Shown: positions 37,160-51,270, numbered from the stretch's first letter. The stretch is DNA of 64,000 nt from Atherinomorus stipes (GCA_023101725.1 JALJCO010007871.1:186001-250000); one strand, 5' to 3'. Made by a program: numbers and translations. Notes: generated from the letters alone by a model not told the origin.

Positions 37160-37655
37160 TAGAAAATAAACTAAAAAATATATTTTTTTAGAAAAAAAAA
37201 AAAAAAATTTTTTTTTATTGCTTTTAAAAGAAGATGCTAGTATATTTGTTGGTTAGTGAAGTAAAACCCAGCTAATGTTTAAGTTACGGAAGACATGCAT
37301 GTGTGCATAAGATATTCTGCATATCTGAGTCTAAGCATAGCTCTTTGCAAAAGGGTTTGAATCAAAAGCATTAACCAAGCAGACAACATTGTGCATTTCC
37401 TATCAATTTATGATAGATGAGATAATTAGCATGCTATATGTTTGTATTCGCATTGAATGGCTTTCTTTTACTGTAGCTGCTCAAGCCTCTTACAGCTGTT
37501 CACCATTGTGTGCACGGGCGAGATAAGGAGTGAGAGAGTGACAGAACAAGAAAGTATGCAGCATCTGTTTCTGTTCACACGCTCCTCAGCCAAACTTCCA
37601 CTTTTAGAAAAAGTAAACAGCATTTTTTCAGAAGAAGTCGGAGAGATGATACGAG

Positions 37656-37718
37656 GAGGGGTAGGGTGGGGGTGGGGTGGGGGGGTGGGGTGGGGGGGGG
37701 GGGGTGTTGTGGGGGGGT
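37656..37718 (+). repeat. G-rich tract with strong G-quadruplex potential
   Basis: At least seven runs of three or more G separated by one T (gggtggggg type), then a longer G run. The density satisfies the G-quadruplex pattern several times over. Confidence 0.85.
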
Positions 37719-39827
37719 TTTAGATGACTGAATAAAATTGTATGTCAAATAGGATTTTAAATAATCAGACAATCAATTTAAAGTTAAATGTAATGTCTAT
37801 GACACTCATTTACATGAGTTTGAAATGTTTAGTTTTTTTTACTTTCTGATTTACACAAGACATTGATTAAGAACAGCAAACTCCATCCATTCATCTCTGG
37901 TCAAGCAGCAATTTCTGGAGCTAAAAAAAAAAAAAAAAAAAAAAATCAATCAGATAAACAAAAGTTAAAACCAGCAGGTAATTGAATAGCATGGATCGGG
38001 TTCCTAAAGTGAGAAAAGTGACACTTCTTGGTTGGGTTTAGACTCAGATTTTACTTGGTTAAGCGCAGAAAACAAAATTGTTCAGGCTAAACTACATTAT
38101 TTTTACTGTGTGACTATGACCATACCCTTCTTGGATGCCATTCTGCCTCTTTCCATGCAGTTGCATTCATGACCCCGAGAGTTAATAGCAAATATACGGT
38201 AGGTCATACTTTATATGCCTGCGTCACCATACAAGCCATGAACAGGTTCTGGGAGCAGAACAGTCTCTGTCCAACTAGCTGAAAATCAAGCCAATTTACA
38301 TGAAACCAAAACTGATTAAAATCAAAACTGTAGAAAATGTTTTGATGGACAAATGAAAATAAATAATAAACAAATGAATAAATAAATAACATTAATGATA
38401 AAATTGAATTTACATGTATATGAATCTTGTGGCGTATCTTCAAAGTTATGTTTGTCAGTCTCCCAAACAGGTTATCAGGGATCTTAAGGCCATTAACTGT
38501 AGAGTAATTGAAAACTATTACACCTGTCAGAACAGGTGACACCATAATGACTCAATGAAAAAAAATGTATTGACTTTTTTTTTTTTTTTTTAATCAAGAA
38601 ATCCACACCTTCAGATCATAAATGCATCATCTGCTGAAAGGTGCGTATGCTGTTTTCCATTAGCTCCCTGATTTGCACTGATAAGTGCAGTACATAGAGC
38701 ACATGAACAGAATAAGGAGCAACTATCGTCAATATATGAAGAAAACTGTGTAAACAGTGTAATCTTTTGCATCACATGCTGACTCCAGCGAAGTCTGGAT
38801 TGCTGTTCCACCTCTTCCCTCACATTTCCAACACAGCTTTAACAAAATGTCTCCTGCTGTGAGTTATGAACAGTAACTGAGGGGGGAAAAAAAGATGAAT
38901 TAAATTGCCTTGTGTCCCCCAAGTCTCCAGTGTTCATAAAACAGCTACAAAGAGATTGTTTTGTTTTCAGTTCTCTTTAAGGAGTTTGAAAGGACAACCT
39001 TGATGACAGAATTTCACTGGGAGATTTGCCATTTCAAAATCAGTGTGAAAAAAAAGATCTCTTTTTTTTTTAGACAGTTTCTTCCATGTTCTCAAGCTTG
39101 ACATTGAGGTAAATTAATCTTTGTTTTTGTATGAGCATGGTGTATGTGTGTCTAGTGTGACACAATTAAAATCTTGTGTATCCTCGTGTTGAAATGAGCC
39201 AGAACAGTTTATTTTCTGGCCAAAATCCAATCCAGTTTCAGCATCTTTGGCCAAAATGTTTTTATATTACTTTGGCATAAAGAGAAATAGTGGGAATAAA
39301 TGCAGACTTGTTATGTATGAAGCCTTGAAATGGCAAATGTATGTTGTATTAGGTGAACCAAGTACGCTCATCAGAAAGGGTGAATCTAATCTCAGTCTTT
39401 GTCATCAAAAATACAACAACAGATATCATCAAAGATGTTTATTGTGGCAGGGCCCTTTAAAGTGTTAATACATGCAGATGCTTCCATTTTAGATTTTTTT
39501 AGTTCTACCTCTCTACAACTGGCTGTCTGATAAACATTTTGAGTACTTATAAATGATGCTGCCACTTTTCCCACCAAAGCTCATCATCATCCAACCCCCT
39601 CCCCACACATTAACCGTATTACCAGCATGTTCCCCTTCCTCTCTCCTTCTCTTCGCCTCCATCTGATCACTGCTCCGACTCTTGATGTTTGCTAATCTGA
39701 TGCAGCCATAGATTTCCCTGTCTGATCTTGCAAGGCTGCATTTTCCATTACATCTTCTACAGCGCATTTATCTAATAGGAGCACGTCATTTTCCAGGTCC
39801 ATGTCTGTCTGGAAGACCGTTTACTGA

Positions 39828-39858
<31 letters not shown>

Positions 39859-41500
39859 AACAACATTTGAAAAAAAAAAAATCACAGAGATTAAATTAGA
39901 TGCTTCTCGTTACTAATCAAGGGTAAAGTGAGGGCTATTTTCTGTCTTTGTGGAGGGTTAGATAAATGATGGGTCATGTAAACAAAAACCAGATAGTGTA
40001 AATCTTCTGTTTACTGTATGTGTTGGTTCTGGCCAGTGAAAATTAAAGACTATTGGCGGCTGGTGCAGTTCCTGGAATATCCCACCCATGAACACATATT
40101 GCAGTAACACATTTGCAGTTACTTCCATGCCCTTAAACACCATTGAATAGAAATAGAAGCTTTTAAAGACTATTTTCTCCCCTACTTTTAGTTGAATAGC
40201 AACTGGGAAACAACAAAATGTGTGAGAATAGATAAATCATGTCATAGGCATGCTCAATAGCATAGGAACAAGTTTTTGGAGCAAAAAAACTTGTGATTCT
40301 GCTCCACTTTTAATTTTATTGCATAATGCAATTTGGAAAAAAAAAAAAGGTTTTTGCTTACAAAGAAATGTCTTTTCTAATTAAATCACAGTGCTGGATT
40401 AACAATTTCAAGACCTTTTGATAATGCAATAATATTAAAAGCAGCTAGAAAATTGGAACTTGAAATAGATTAGTATTCATCTTTAAATTAACAACCACCA
40501 AATCATTAGAAAAATATGAGTCAAGCACGAAGGTCTGTCAGCTGTTGAGATCACACTGGCAGCAAACATGTATTTACAGATGTGTGAGTGTATATGTATT
40601 TACTTCTTTTCACGTTTATTTATTTCTGTAATTCTTTGCTTTGGTAAATATGTATGTATAACAGATAAAAAAAGAAAATAATAGTGAAAAAACTGACAGA
40701 TTAAAATATTTACGTAATTTTTATTTGTTTATGTACATTGCATTCTCATGTTTCCAGTCGTTCTGCTGAAAAATGTGTTAGTCTTAGACAGTCTTTCTTT
40801 TTAACATCCAAATAATTCTATTTAGACTTGCTAAAACCAAAAGGGAAACAGCACTCAAAACTGCTCTATGGTAACCAATTGTATTTATACATCCTCTTTC
40901 TACCTTCTACTGACACTGAAGAATGCACTGCAGATATTTTCAAAATAAAAATCAATTCATCTGTAAATTAAGAATATCGAATTCTAATCCGTTGTTCTTT
41001 TTTTATTTCATTTAAAAAATAAAGTTTAATAACTTATATTAGCCGATAATGGGAAAGATGTAACTAAACAAAAACAAACAAACAAAAAACAAAACAAAAA
41101 CAAAAAAAGATGCATGCAATTTTCCTGTGTTAATTCTTACTGAAATTACACAGTTAGCTATCACATAAAAAGTTGATGCTGATGTGTATAAAGCTATGTA
41201 TTTTCTTATAGATGCTGTAGATATCCAATTACATGTGACAACATGTGAACAAAAGCTTCTAGTTTAGATAGTCAGAGGTATACCACACACTAAACAAAAG
41301 AACATAATTCCTAAGCTTATTTTTTACTATCATATCCTACCCAGCGTATGCTTTACTAGAGGCACTACTGCTGAAAATTTCTTGTTGCAAGAACACTTTT
41401 TTCCTGGGGAGACTCTCCCATTACAATATGCATGTGACCTGGCAGCTGCAGAGAAAGTCCAGACTTAATTTTCTGCACATTTTCCAGACATTCTCTAGTG
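37719..41500. other. AT-rich intergenic DNA
   Basis: No gene recognised. Poly-A runs lie at about 37922-37944 and 39829-39854, and a (CAAA)n-like tract at about 41069-41107. Open frames of up to 113 codons lack domains. Confidence 0.45.
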
Positions 41501-44500
41501 TTCATGTGCATAAATGGTATTAAAAGACTGAACTGGGGCTCAGTGTGATAGAAGTGCTACAGTCCATGTGGCACTGACGCTTCATGAGTGAATTTTACTT
41601 AGCCGCTCTTTTGAATATTTAATAATGCCTCATTGCCTAAACTGGCTAGCAGTGAAATGCTAAATTTCATGGTGCATTACTGCTGCTTTTGGAGGAGACT
41701 GCATTTGCATCTTTGTGTGCATTGTAACAAGGCATTAGAAAGAAATGAAAAAGCCTCTTCAAAACATAGCCCTACAAAACCCCCGTTAGTTAAACCCTGA
41801 CAGAGTCATCAGGACAAAAGGATGTCACACACAACGACATAGTTTTGAATGCATTTAAGTTTTGGTTAGTTTCAGACGAGAAGTGTAATTTTGTTTGTCA
41901 ATAGCACTTTCACAGTTTGAATTATGTGCATAAGATTGGGAATGCCTTAAGTTCAAAACCATAAAAATTCCCACAAGACTCATTCACAGCTCATCCCAAA
42001 GACATTAAGAAGAAATGAGTGGCTGGTAAGGGGGTCCCACGGTGCTCTTTCACAAAAACAGCCACTGACTGGTACTTTACCCCCTCCTGACATCCCACAA
42101 GCCCAAACACGCCTCTCCCCACACCTCCTCCCTGCACAGTCTACCGGCCTGCCCTCGCCCCCAACTCTGTCCTTCCATTCAAACACTATTGTGTCCTCCT
42201 TTTCAGTCATCCCCGTATCACCCATAACAAATGAGTCCCGTATTTTTTTTCCTCTCCTCTCCTCTCCCCTCCTCTCCCTCCCCCTCCTTTCTCCCAATTT
42301 CTCTGTCTCTTACTCTCTCCCTCTTTCTCTCCTTCACTTGGTGCCGATGAAAGGCAGGCATTGAGCCGGCAGTGGCATTCCAAAACCTCAGGCCTCGGCT
42401 CCAGTGTGTCTGGCTATTCAACACTGCTGGGAGCCATTAGTTTAAGTAAGGCCTGACCCGCCTACTCACCCACAAAAAACCATCAGATCTCCTATTACAC
42501 TCTACACATGGAGGGAAGACACACGGCTGCTCTTTGAGTGCAACAAGTGTGTATTTATATGCAACTCAAACGATGAGATGAGCAAATATAAGAGCATGTA
42601 TGAGAGTATCTTCATGAGTGAGAGGGAGAGTAAGTGATAAAGTGTTAGTGTGTTGGTATGAGATTGGGTGCGTGTGTGCTTACAATTTATGAGCAGTGGG
42701 TCACACGCTCACTTGGCTGCATCTTCCTTAAGTTTCCACACAGCGAAGCCAAGCACGGAGCCAGACGCCAAACCCTTCTCACCAATAACTTTGCTTAAAC
42801 GATATTCAACAACCATGCACTTTTCGGTCTCTCCACCCGCTGCCTTGTTCAACTAACGTGCCAGATACACTGTCCGGGATATCCATCTATGGTGCTCACA
42901 GTTAAATCTTTAAATGCAGCAGTTTTACTAATTGAAAAATGATAGAGTGGACCAGAGCTCGCTCTGTGCTGCCAGTTTCACCCAATTGTCGGCACATAAA
43001 CATGAACAGCTCTCATAAACAACTCCATGTTTGGGAGAAATCTGGTGTTAAAACAGTGTATGCTTACTTAGACATTGACAAGCCCACACACGGATATTTC
43101 ACACACAGAGAGAACAGACATTCGCTTCAGGACAACAGGCTTTTCTTTAGTGAGTGTGGTGTACAGTGTTGTTGGCAACTGGCTAGTGACAGATTACTGA
43201 CTTTGACATGGTTAGGTGATAACTTAATCAGTCCAAAGATGAAAATTTTTACAGACAAAACTTATATTTTTTTATGATTTATCCATAAAGTGGATGATCT
43301 CGATTGTTATCTCTTTCATAATTCTGATTTAAACTGCCCCTGCTAGTAGTCCAGAGGGTCCCTTTTCACCTATTTTGATAAACACCACACCAACATAAGT
43401 GAGTTTACTGTATATTTAAGAGCTACTGAAGTCCTGTAATTAATGCAATCTTTACTGGTGTTATCTTGCCAGTAGCTGAATTTGAACTAGCCAGGTTCAT
43501 ATCTAACCTGTTCTTTATCTGTTTCCAGTTACCAGGACCTTCACACAACCCATCATAATCAATATTTACATACTGCCTTATCAGTTAAGTAGCACATGAT
43601 AAGGTCAATTTAATGGGTTAATGATGTTCAGATGGAGGACATTTTACGAGATAAATCTGAACCATCATTAACATCTTTTATTTTGGGCACTATTGAGCCA
43701 TATATCTATATGCCTGTGTATGTAAATGTTACAGATGAAAGAAAAATGATTGCATGGTTGAATCATCTGATAAGCAATATGCTAAAGGGATCAAAGCATT
43801 TAAAAACTGGCTAAATTGAAAATTTCCCCACATATTTTTTTCAGTTACAAAGGCTTTAACTCTATAAAAAATAGCAGTGGAATAAACAATTAATATTTAT
43901 TGCAGCTGACTTAAAGAGCTCCCACTCCTCTACAAAATCCACGATGCCGACATGCTTCAATTACATGAGCTTTGCCAGTTGGCTGAAAAAGGAGAAGTAG
44001 GAGAGATGTGATGAAAACACTGCCTATGATTTATTATTTTACACGGTTTTCTTTTGCCTGATGTGCAAAGGTTCCTGTTTTCAGCAGATGATTCTATAAG
44101 GACCTTCCATTTCTCCTTTTCTCTCCCTGAGGCTGCAGGAGCAGCTGTGTTGTTCTCTTCCTCGGTGATGGCCACACCTGTGATCTGCAGGTGGTTCATC
44201 TGGCAGCGGAGCCAGGAACACCTGGCCAGGCAGAGATAGTGCCTCCAGGCTTTACTTTATGTGTGTGTGTGTGCATGCGTGAGGGTGTGTGTTACAGTTT
44301 GGGGGATTTCTGAAGGGCTCAATTAAAGCTGAGGGAAGATAACGGCTGGCTTTGCTCACACACACCCACACACACACACATTCAGGGGCATGTGTTGGCA
44401 TTTCCCAAGGTTAAGCCTCAGGGATGTTTGGACTTGTCAGTGTTGCAATACAATCCTCAAATGTGTGTGCGTGTGTATGTGTGTGTTTGTAAAAGAAACG

Positions 44501-45480
44501 TGGGAGCATGCATGGGTATTTACAGTTTTACTCGCTCTTGTTCTTTTTCATCTTCAGACATAACAAGCTAGGTCAAACCTCATTCTGTCTCACAGTGTCA
44601 CATGTTTAATGTTACCATTCGAATCCAACAAACATGTAAAGAACAGGGTACTTTGTGGCAGCACCTGCATTGTTGCTGCTTTGCATATGAGTGGAAGACA
44701 TCTAGCGACAGTGGTGTACATAGATAAACAAGCAAAGACAGCAAGCAGAGACACCAGCTGAGGACAAAGCACATAAACAACAGCACCCAGAGCACAATCC
44801 ATGCTGGGAACAAGAGCAGGCAGAGTGCAAAGCAAGTTTGTGTGCAGCGAGAGAGCGGGCCCTCTTCTCAGACAACACAAGGCCCAGCAGGAGCGGAATC
44901 AGAGAAAGGACAGATGAGGTGAACTTGACAAAAGTCATAAAACTCACAACTGACACGAGGGAGGAAGAGACATCGGCTTTGGTGCGAAGTCTCTGTAACA
45001 TGTGTGTCAAATACATCAAACAAAACCAGGCGGAGGCTACACATCATCTTCATTCAATTATTTGTTATGATGGGAAGAAGCTATCATCTGGGTCAATCAC
45101 TTTGCTGGATGCACTCGCTGCATGTGCTTTCCATAAGAATTACACGTGTTATGTGAGTCAATAACTGGTGATAATTCTGGCTTGTTTACAAGAAGATGTG
45201 AGGGATGTCTAATAAAGCTTTCTATAAAAGGAGTGGAAAAGGGAAGAAGTGAAAGATGAAAAATGAGTGCTTTCCAAAAGGTGTCATATTGTCTACATGT
45301 TGTCAGACTTCTCCCACCGAGCCTTTAACAATAACTCGCACACAGCTGGATGTCGGCTTTCCTCTGCTGCGATGACAGGCCAGCTGCAGTCGGACTCTGC
45401 GTGGCGGCCAAGACAGATGAGTAAGGATGGAGGAGGGATAAGGGCGAATAAAGGAAGGCAAAAAGAGAATGGGAACAGAA
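41500..45480. other. Intergenic DNA with possible regulatory blocks
   Basis: No gene recognised. A C/T-rich run lies at about 42248-42345 and (GT)n/(CA)n runs at about 44258-44290 and 44358-44382. The stretches at about 41530-41750 and 42340-42475 are complex, unique and frame-closed, as conserved non-coding elements often are (see findings). Confidence 0.4.
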
Positions 45481-45489
45481 ACTTTTTTT

Positions 45490-45509
45490 GGGGGGGGGGG
45501 GGGGGGGGG
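45490..45509 (+). repeat. Poly-G run of 20 bp
   Basis: Uninterrupted G run flanked by ttttttt and ataaaatg. Confidence 0.95.
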
Positions 45510-48500
45510 ATAAAATGAAGAAAACAAATGGATGGAGGGAAGCAGAAACATGAGACACAAACAGGAGGTGAGAAAGAAGAGCTGGAGTAACCCTGGAAGG
45601 CGTGGAGAAAAGGGGAACCAATGCTAACTCCTCTTTGTCTGAGCCAAGTGGGAAATGATAGAGGGGGGGGGGCATGTAGAGTGGGAACAGAAACGGGCAT
45701 TTAAAAAGCATATAGTGGCAATAAGTTTCTTTCATTGACTTTTTTTTTTTTTTAAATCTGCCTGATCACTCTGAAGTGGCTGGGTGCTTTTGTTCCTATC
45801 CAGAGACCCTTTAGATAAGCAAATAAATACTTGCACACAAACATGAAACCTGCCTCCAACCACTCTTTTTTTTTTAAAATGATGAACTAAATGAAACACT
45901 TAACAGATGAAGGCACAAAAGAAGCTTTAATCCCACTTGGCTGAATGCTTCAAAAGCCATAAGACAAATATGCAAAACTACTCTCAAGTCCTGCAAGCTG
46001 CCTTTTTGGAACAGTCAAATGTGTCAAAGCAATGTTTACGCTACCTAGTGATACCTGAATACAGAGGTCATAGCGGTGCCTGGCAGTATAACAAAATAAC
46101 AGTGTTAACAACTCTCCGGAGCCATGCTGAGACCTGCAGTCCAGAGTGAAAAGCACAGCTGGGTTATCTTTCACAGGCGTAGAAGTGATGTTTTGTCAGG
46201 GGGCAGACGAGCATGGACGGTCTAATATCCCTCGTCTCCTATGTGGCTGGTGTTTCTGAAGACTGCTATTGCTGGGCAATCCTCTGTGCAAGATCACATC
46301 TGGATCCTATCCTCCCAGCCGTTCTGTGCAGTGCCGCACATCAACAAGAAACAGCTGTGCAAAACTGGCTTCAATTAGCCTCACATTTTCCCTGACAGTT
46401 AATCCCCCTTTTCTACTCTCATTCTCTCACTGTTTTGTTCCTTTAACCGTTTGGTCACTCCTCTCTCTCTCTCTTTCGCTGTCTTTCTCCTTTTTTAGAG
46501 CTTTGTTTCAGGTTGCCACAGTGTCTGAAGTAATAAACAGGGGAGCACAGTATGCTAAATTGGAAACAGACACATGGACAGAAAGCTCAAAGGTCTCACG
46601 AAACATGCAACATGACAGATCCTGTTGGTTGGAAAAGACTGATGATGCTGCTTACAGTGGTTTGAGATTCAGAAGAAGCGAATTTGATAATAGGCTGCAG
46701 TGATTGGGCCCATATAATTTCATTTCCTGGAAGAGAGTAGCAAATGTTTTAGTATTATTGGGATCATTCAAATCTTTTGAAAGCTACTTTTTGCTGCACA
46801 AGGACCATTAACAGTAGATTTGGCACATGCAATTAAAACCTATTTGAACTGTCATTTGGTCAGCGTTTATAACTAAAGCAGAAGATGCTAGATTCTTTGT
46901 TGTGGTTGACACATGTGCAAGTTTAAACATCTCTTTTCCCACTAAAACCACACTTTGCAAACACTTAAGTGTGATCCAGCAGCAGAGCTCACTGAAGAAA
47001 ATGTTGTCGCTCATGAGTCATTAATCAGACCCAGTTCAACTAGAACTTGTTCAGCTGCACACAATCTTGACTCAGCTAAACTGCACCAAGGAATTCATCT
47101 GAGATCGGTCCTCTGATAGGAAATGGGAGCCAGATTTGAAGTAAGGGAGCCGATCTGATGAGCTTGATGAGCAAATCTGGAAGGTTCTACAGTCATTGTA
47201 GCCCTGGGGCCTGAGTAAAACACTAACAGGTGGTAGTGCTGGTGGAAAAGACCCACGCAGAGACCAGAGGGAGTGAGATGGATACTGGGCTCCCAGCCTG
47301 ACATGAACATACAGCCAAGCGAACACATTTGACTAAAACACAGCCAACCTCATGCATGACACATTGCAAATACATGCAGACTTTTATAGCACTAAAAAAA
47401 AAAAAGAATGTAACTTATCTGCACATGCATTCACATTCACACAGTGCTCAAAGACATCAACCAGTGTGGGGGTGACTCAGAATAGATGTGCAGGCACCTC
47501 TCTACCTCCAGGATGGGGAAATTCTCCCACATGGCAAAACACAAAGGGCCCACGTCTGGCAATGCTAACAGCCCACTCAAGCCAAAACCAATTAGGGCTC
47601 TAATGCAAACCTGCAGGGCCCCTTTGTCGTTTATTTCCCCTTTTAATGTCAGAGGATTGGAATCTGACTCTATAACCCACCCCAAAGAAAAGAAGAGAAG
47701 AGGCAAAAGGAAAAATTATCGGGGCTTCCAAATTATCCACATGTTTTTGAGCAGAGTTAATTGAATCAAGGGGGAATGGAAATGATTGACTAGCAATGAT
47801 GAGACTGCAAACCCTTTAACACATTTTCTCCAAGTGAGCACCAACATTCGTTTTTCTTAGCAGGCTGCTTAGCTCTTTGCATCAAACTACTTCCAGCTAA
47901 ACAGAGATTGGAGACAGAGAAGAATACAGACGTTGTATCTTATTAGATTAATTAGGGGAGCCAAATAATCACAATAAAAAAAATGAATAGCAGCCACAGT
48001 TTTATGTTGCAGTGGACACTCTGCTGCTCCCTGCTGGCCATTGTAGCTCCATCATCAACATCATTATCATCATAATTATTCTCATCACCACCACAACATC
48101 ACATTCAACATTACAGCCTTGTCTTATGTCCCGCTATTATTCTCTGTGTGAAAAAGAGGCTAGTTTGGGTTCTCCAGGGAGGTTCAGCTACACACCACTG
48201 GAGGAAACCTTCGCCAACCCCATTGGTACTGCAGAACTGCACCTGTTCAACATCTCATTTGATCACCTATTATCGTTCACCCAGAGGATGCCGGTCTTTA
48301 TTGCGGTTTTCACATGTGGAGTCCATAAATCCACTTTTTTTTTTTTTTTTTTACATATCTTTCCCCCATCAAAACCAGACTTAAAGAATACTGTGAGATC
48401 CAGTCAAACACTGTCATACTGACTCCAACTGCATTGCAACTCTGGACTATTGACCCCTGATGTAAAGCAGGAAGAAACTACAGGCAAAGAGGGGGGGGGG

Positions 48501-50905
48501 AATAAAACCTTCCCCTGGCATCAAGCCGCAGCTCCAGCCTGGTTTCACACCGCCTGGTGTTTTTGTCTTGAAAGGCTGTAAACTCCAGATGGTGGAAAGA
48601 GGAAAAAAAAAAAAAAAAAAACTTAGCCTGGTGGATTAAGGCCTCCAAATCCTCCACTGAAAAGACACATAGACCACAAGCTGCTATTCAATCAAATGGG
48701 AGCATAATAGCTGTCTTGTGGGGGCTATATGAGGGATAATTCATCCAATAGAGTTTGTGTTATGCATAGTTTATTCTCACCCTTTTAATGGGCCCTAATG
48801 AGCGTAAGATCTTAGTGGACAAAAGGACGAGTGAGGTCTTGTTTGCTCATTATAATCATTTGATAAAATGCAAAGTAACATCAAAGAATGAGTTTTGATA
48901 GCCCTTTACTGTGGAAGGAAAGTCTGAACATAAATGTTCATTTTTCTTTTTAGATCATGTAAATACACTCTTGTTCTGCTGTATTTTCATGATCAGAGCA
49001 CTTCTCTTTTGCTCAGATTTAGGCCTTGAGAAATCTCCAAACCAAGGACACAGGCCACTGACTGTGACTCTGCAGGTGCAAACCTGTAGCACATATCTGT
49101 TTAAGACATCCGGCATTCTGACCATGCCTCTCTATGTTTACGATTTCCTCGTCTTGGCATGAATATTGTTTGCAGTCACTTTCTCTTTCACACTCGCTTG
49201 ACTTGGGCTGGATAACTCCTGGATCTAACACCTATGAAACACCTTTGCATTGGACAAACAGAAGGCAACATGATCTGCAGGAGGCATTAGGTATGTTTTC
49301 TCTAACCTATCAGAGTATATTAAAGCAGACTGTGGCGATCCAAAGCCAATAATTACAGCAGGGAAACAGTGTCTCAGTAATGATTAACTCCAAGCAGCAA
49401 CAGTGGGACACCAGCTCAGCTCAAGTAATCCTCCTGTCAGACTGCCTTAAGCGAAAACACTTATAACCTGAACTTGTTGGTGTATTGATTTTGTTTTTCA
49501 TAGCTTTAATCTATAACCTGGAATGCCTCCAGAAATTGTCACTAAACTGAGCAAGAATAGGGGGGGAGAGTGGCTAGTGGATTTTATTTGTAAAAGCCTA
49601 AGCCCTGAGGGATGAATCTGTGTTGACATTTTAAATGTTTAACAATCTAACCATTGAGTTAAAACAAAAATGGTGTGTCATCTGTTGAGCCTAATATTGA
49701 GCCAGAACCCTGTCCAAACACAAAAGCCCACACAGACAGACTGAATCTGGACTCCATCCAGAGTCTCACGTGTCATTCTTCTTCACAAGCATAATATTTG
49801 GATGCTGACAAAGAAGGCTGTGAGCTGTAACACCCCCAGCACACATACACTCATGCATACACACTGCCACCGTCATCTCTCCATCCTTCCCTCCTACAGC
49901 CACCCACATATGGCACATGCTCCTGTCGTGTCCCCCGCCCCCCCTCCAGTTCCCCCATCCTCCACTCCTGCCAGGCTGCCACCTGCTATCTGCAGCATGC
50001 CGCACAGCTGCTCTGCTACAATAACAAATTAAGGTCCACCGTGGCAGGCAGAAGTTATTACCTACCTCTTCCTGCAATGGAAGAGTTGAGAAGCCACCAG
50101 CCACCTCTGTTCACTTCCCCCTTTTATGTCGAAAGAAAAGGGCCCAGGGGACGTGAACAATTGTTTGGTGGGAAGCAGAAGATCGAGGGGGAGCTATAGT
50201 TTGGGAGCACATAAGCAGAGTCATTGTGATGTGTCAGTCAGTGTCAGAGCAAGTCACGTGGTGCTGACTGTGCCGTTTTCACAATCACAGGGTCACATCC
50301 TGATCTCAAACTACTGTTGAGCAATTATTTCTCCACTTTGATTGACAGTTTCATCTGTAAATCCTTGTGTTATCTGTCCAGCATCATTTAAAAAACAAAA
50401 ACTAGTAACATTTAACCAACCCCCCCATTTTTTCATTCAAATTTAGTTTTCCTTTAGGTCACTTACAGAGAGTAAATTAGATTATTACTTGATGCCAAAG
50501 TTTGCCCATCACACCAAATGAAGGACGTGTTCACATTCTTGTTTTGAATTATTTTAATTGAACTTGCTTGCCAAAATAAACAAACAAAAAAAAAATGTGT
50601 GCGTGTGTTTATAGCTTACTGTTAGAATACAAATAGCAGTCGTATTTCAATCAGTAAAAACAGTGAAAAAAGCACATCGAGTTTCGAGCTAATCAGGTTA
50701 AAAGCTCTTTTCAGTTTAATCACTGAAATTCAGTTGTATATCAACTGTGGCAGGTGCTCACAGTAAATGGAAGAATGTATAGAAGATAGTAACTGTGGTA
50801 TCTTTATTTTTAATTGCAGTTCATTTGTTGTATTACACATTCGAAGGACTGCAACAATTGAGTCTGGACGTATTCACATTTTAACCATTTTAATCTGCTG
50901 ATGAC
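45510..50905. other. Intergenic DNA with possible regulatory blocks
   Basis: No gene recognised on either strand. (CT)n lies at about 46460-46477 and poly-T at about 48334-48352. The stretches at about 47500-47830 and 48690-48900 are dense in homeodomain-type TAAT/ATTA and TTGAT words and are the best enhancer candidates here (see findings). Confidence 0.4.
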
Positions 50906-51270
50906 CAGGGCTGGCTATTGTTAAGAACTTCACGATTTAATTTGATTTCCATTCTTTGGGTTGCGATTCGATTTGATATTGATTCGATTTAATGTGATTT
51001 AAATGTTTCAATAATGATTCAGTAAAAAAGTAGAAACTCTGTTGTCAGTTTTTAAAATTTATTTTCATGTCCATGTAAACATATGGAGTATCTCACCTCA
51101 TATTTTTGAGTAACAAGTCATCTGAAAAAAAAAAAAAAGTTGCCATTTGGACCAATACAGCGCCCCTTTACATCGGCAGGTGAATCAGTTAAGAGGATTT
51201 GCTGAATCAGCATTAAATTGCACAGGGAAATATCGCGATGCATCTACTATTGATATTTTTACCCACCCTT
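50906..51270. mobile_element. hAT-like non-autonomous DNA transposon (MITE), 365 bp
   Basis: The ends are inverted: cagggctggct... on the left, and acccaccctt on the right, which reads aagggtgggt in reverse complement. Eight-bp flanks ctgatgac (50898-50905) and attatgac (51271-51278) agree at six positions and look like a decayed 8-bp target duplication, the hAT signature. The interior has 'gattcgatttgatattgattcgattt' and a matching 'atcgcgatgcatc' region, common in teleost hAT MITEs. No coding capacity. Confidence 0.6.

Noticed and set aside
36334..37191. 285-codon Lys/Glu/Gly-rich ORF (plus) and Phe/Pro-rich ORFs (minus)
   Set aside because: They exist only because the A/G tract contains no T or TAA/TAG/TGA contexts; low-complexity translation with no domain.
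43632..43814. 60-codon ORF (MEDILRDKSEPSLTSFILGT...)
   Set aside because: Looks protein-like at first sight, but it is isolated, has no splice sites or homologue I recognise, and lies in AT-rich DNA.
44590..45165. ORFs of about 96-108 codons on both strands
   Set aside because: Overlapping antisense frames with hydrophobic or mixed composition and no recognisable domain.
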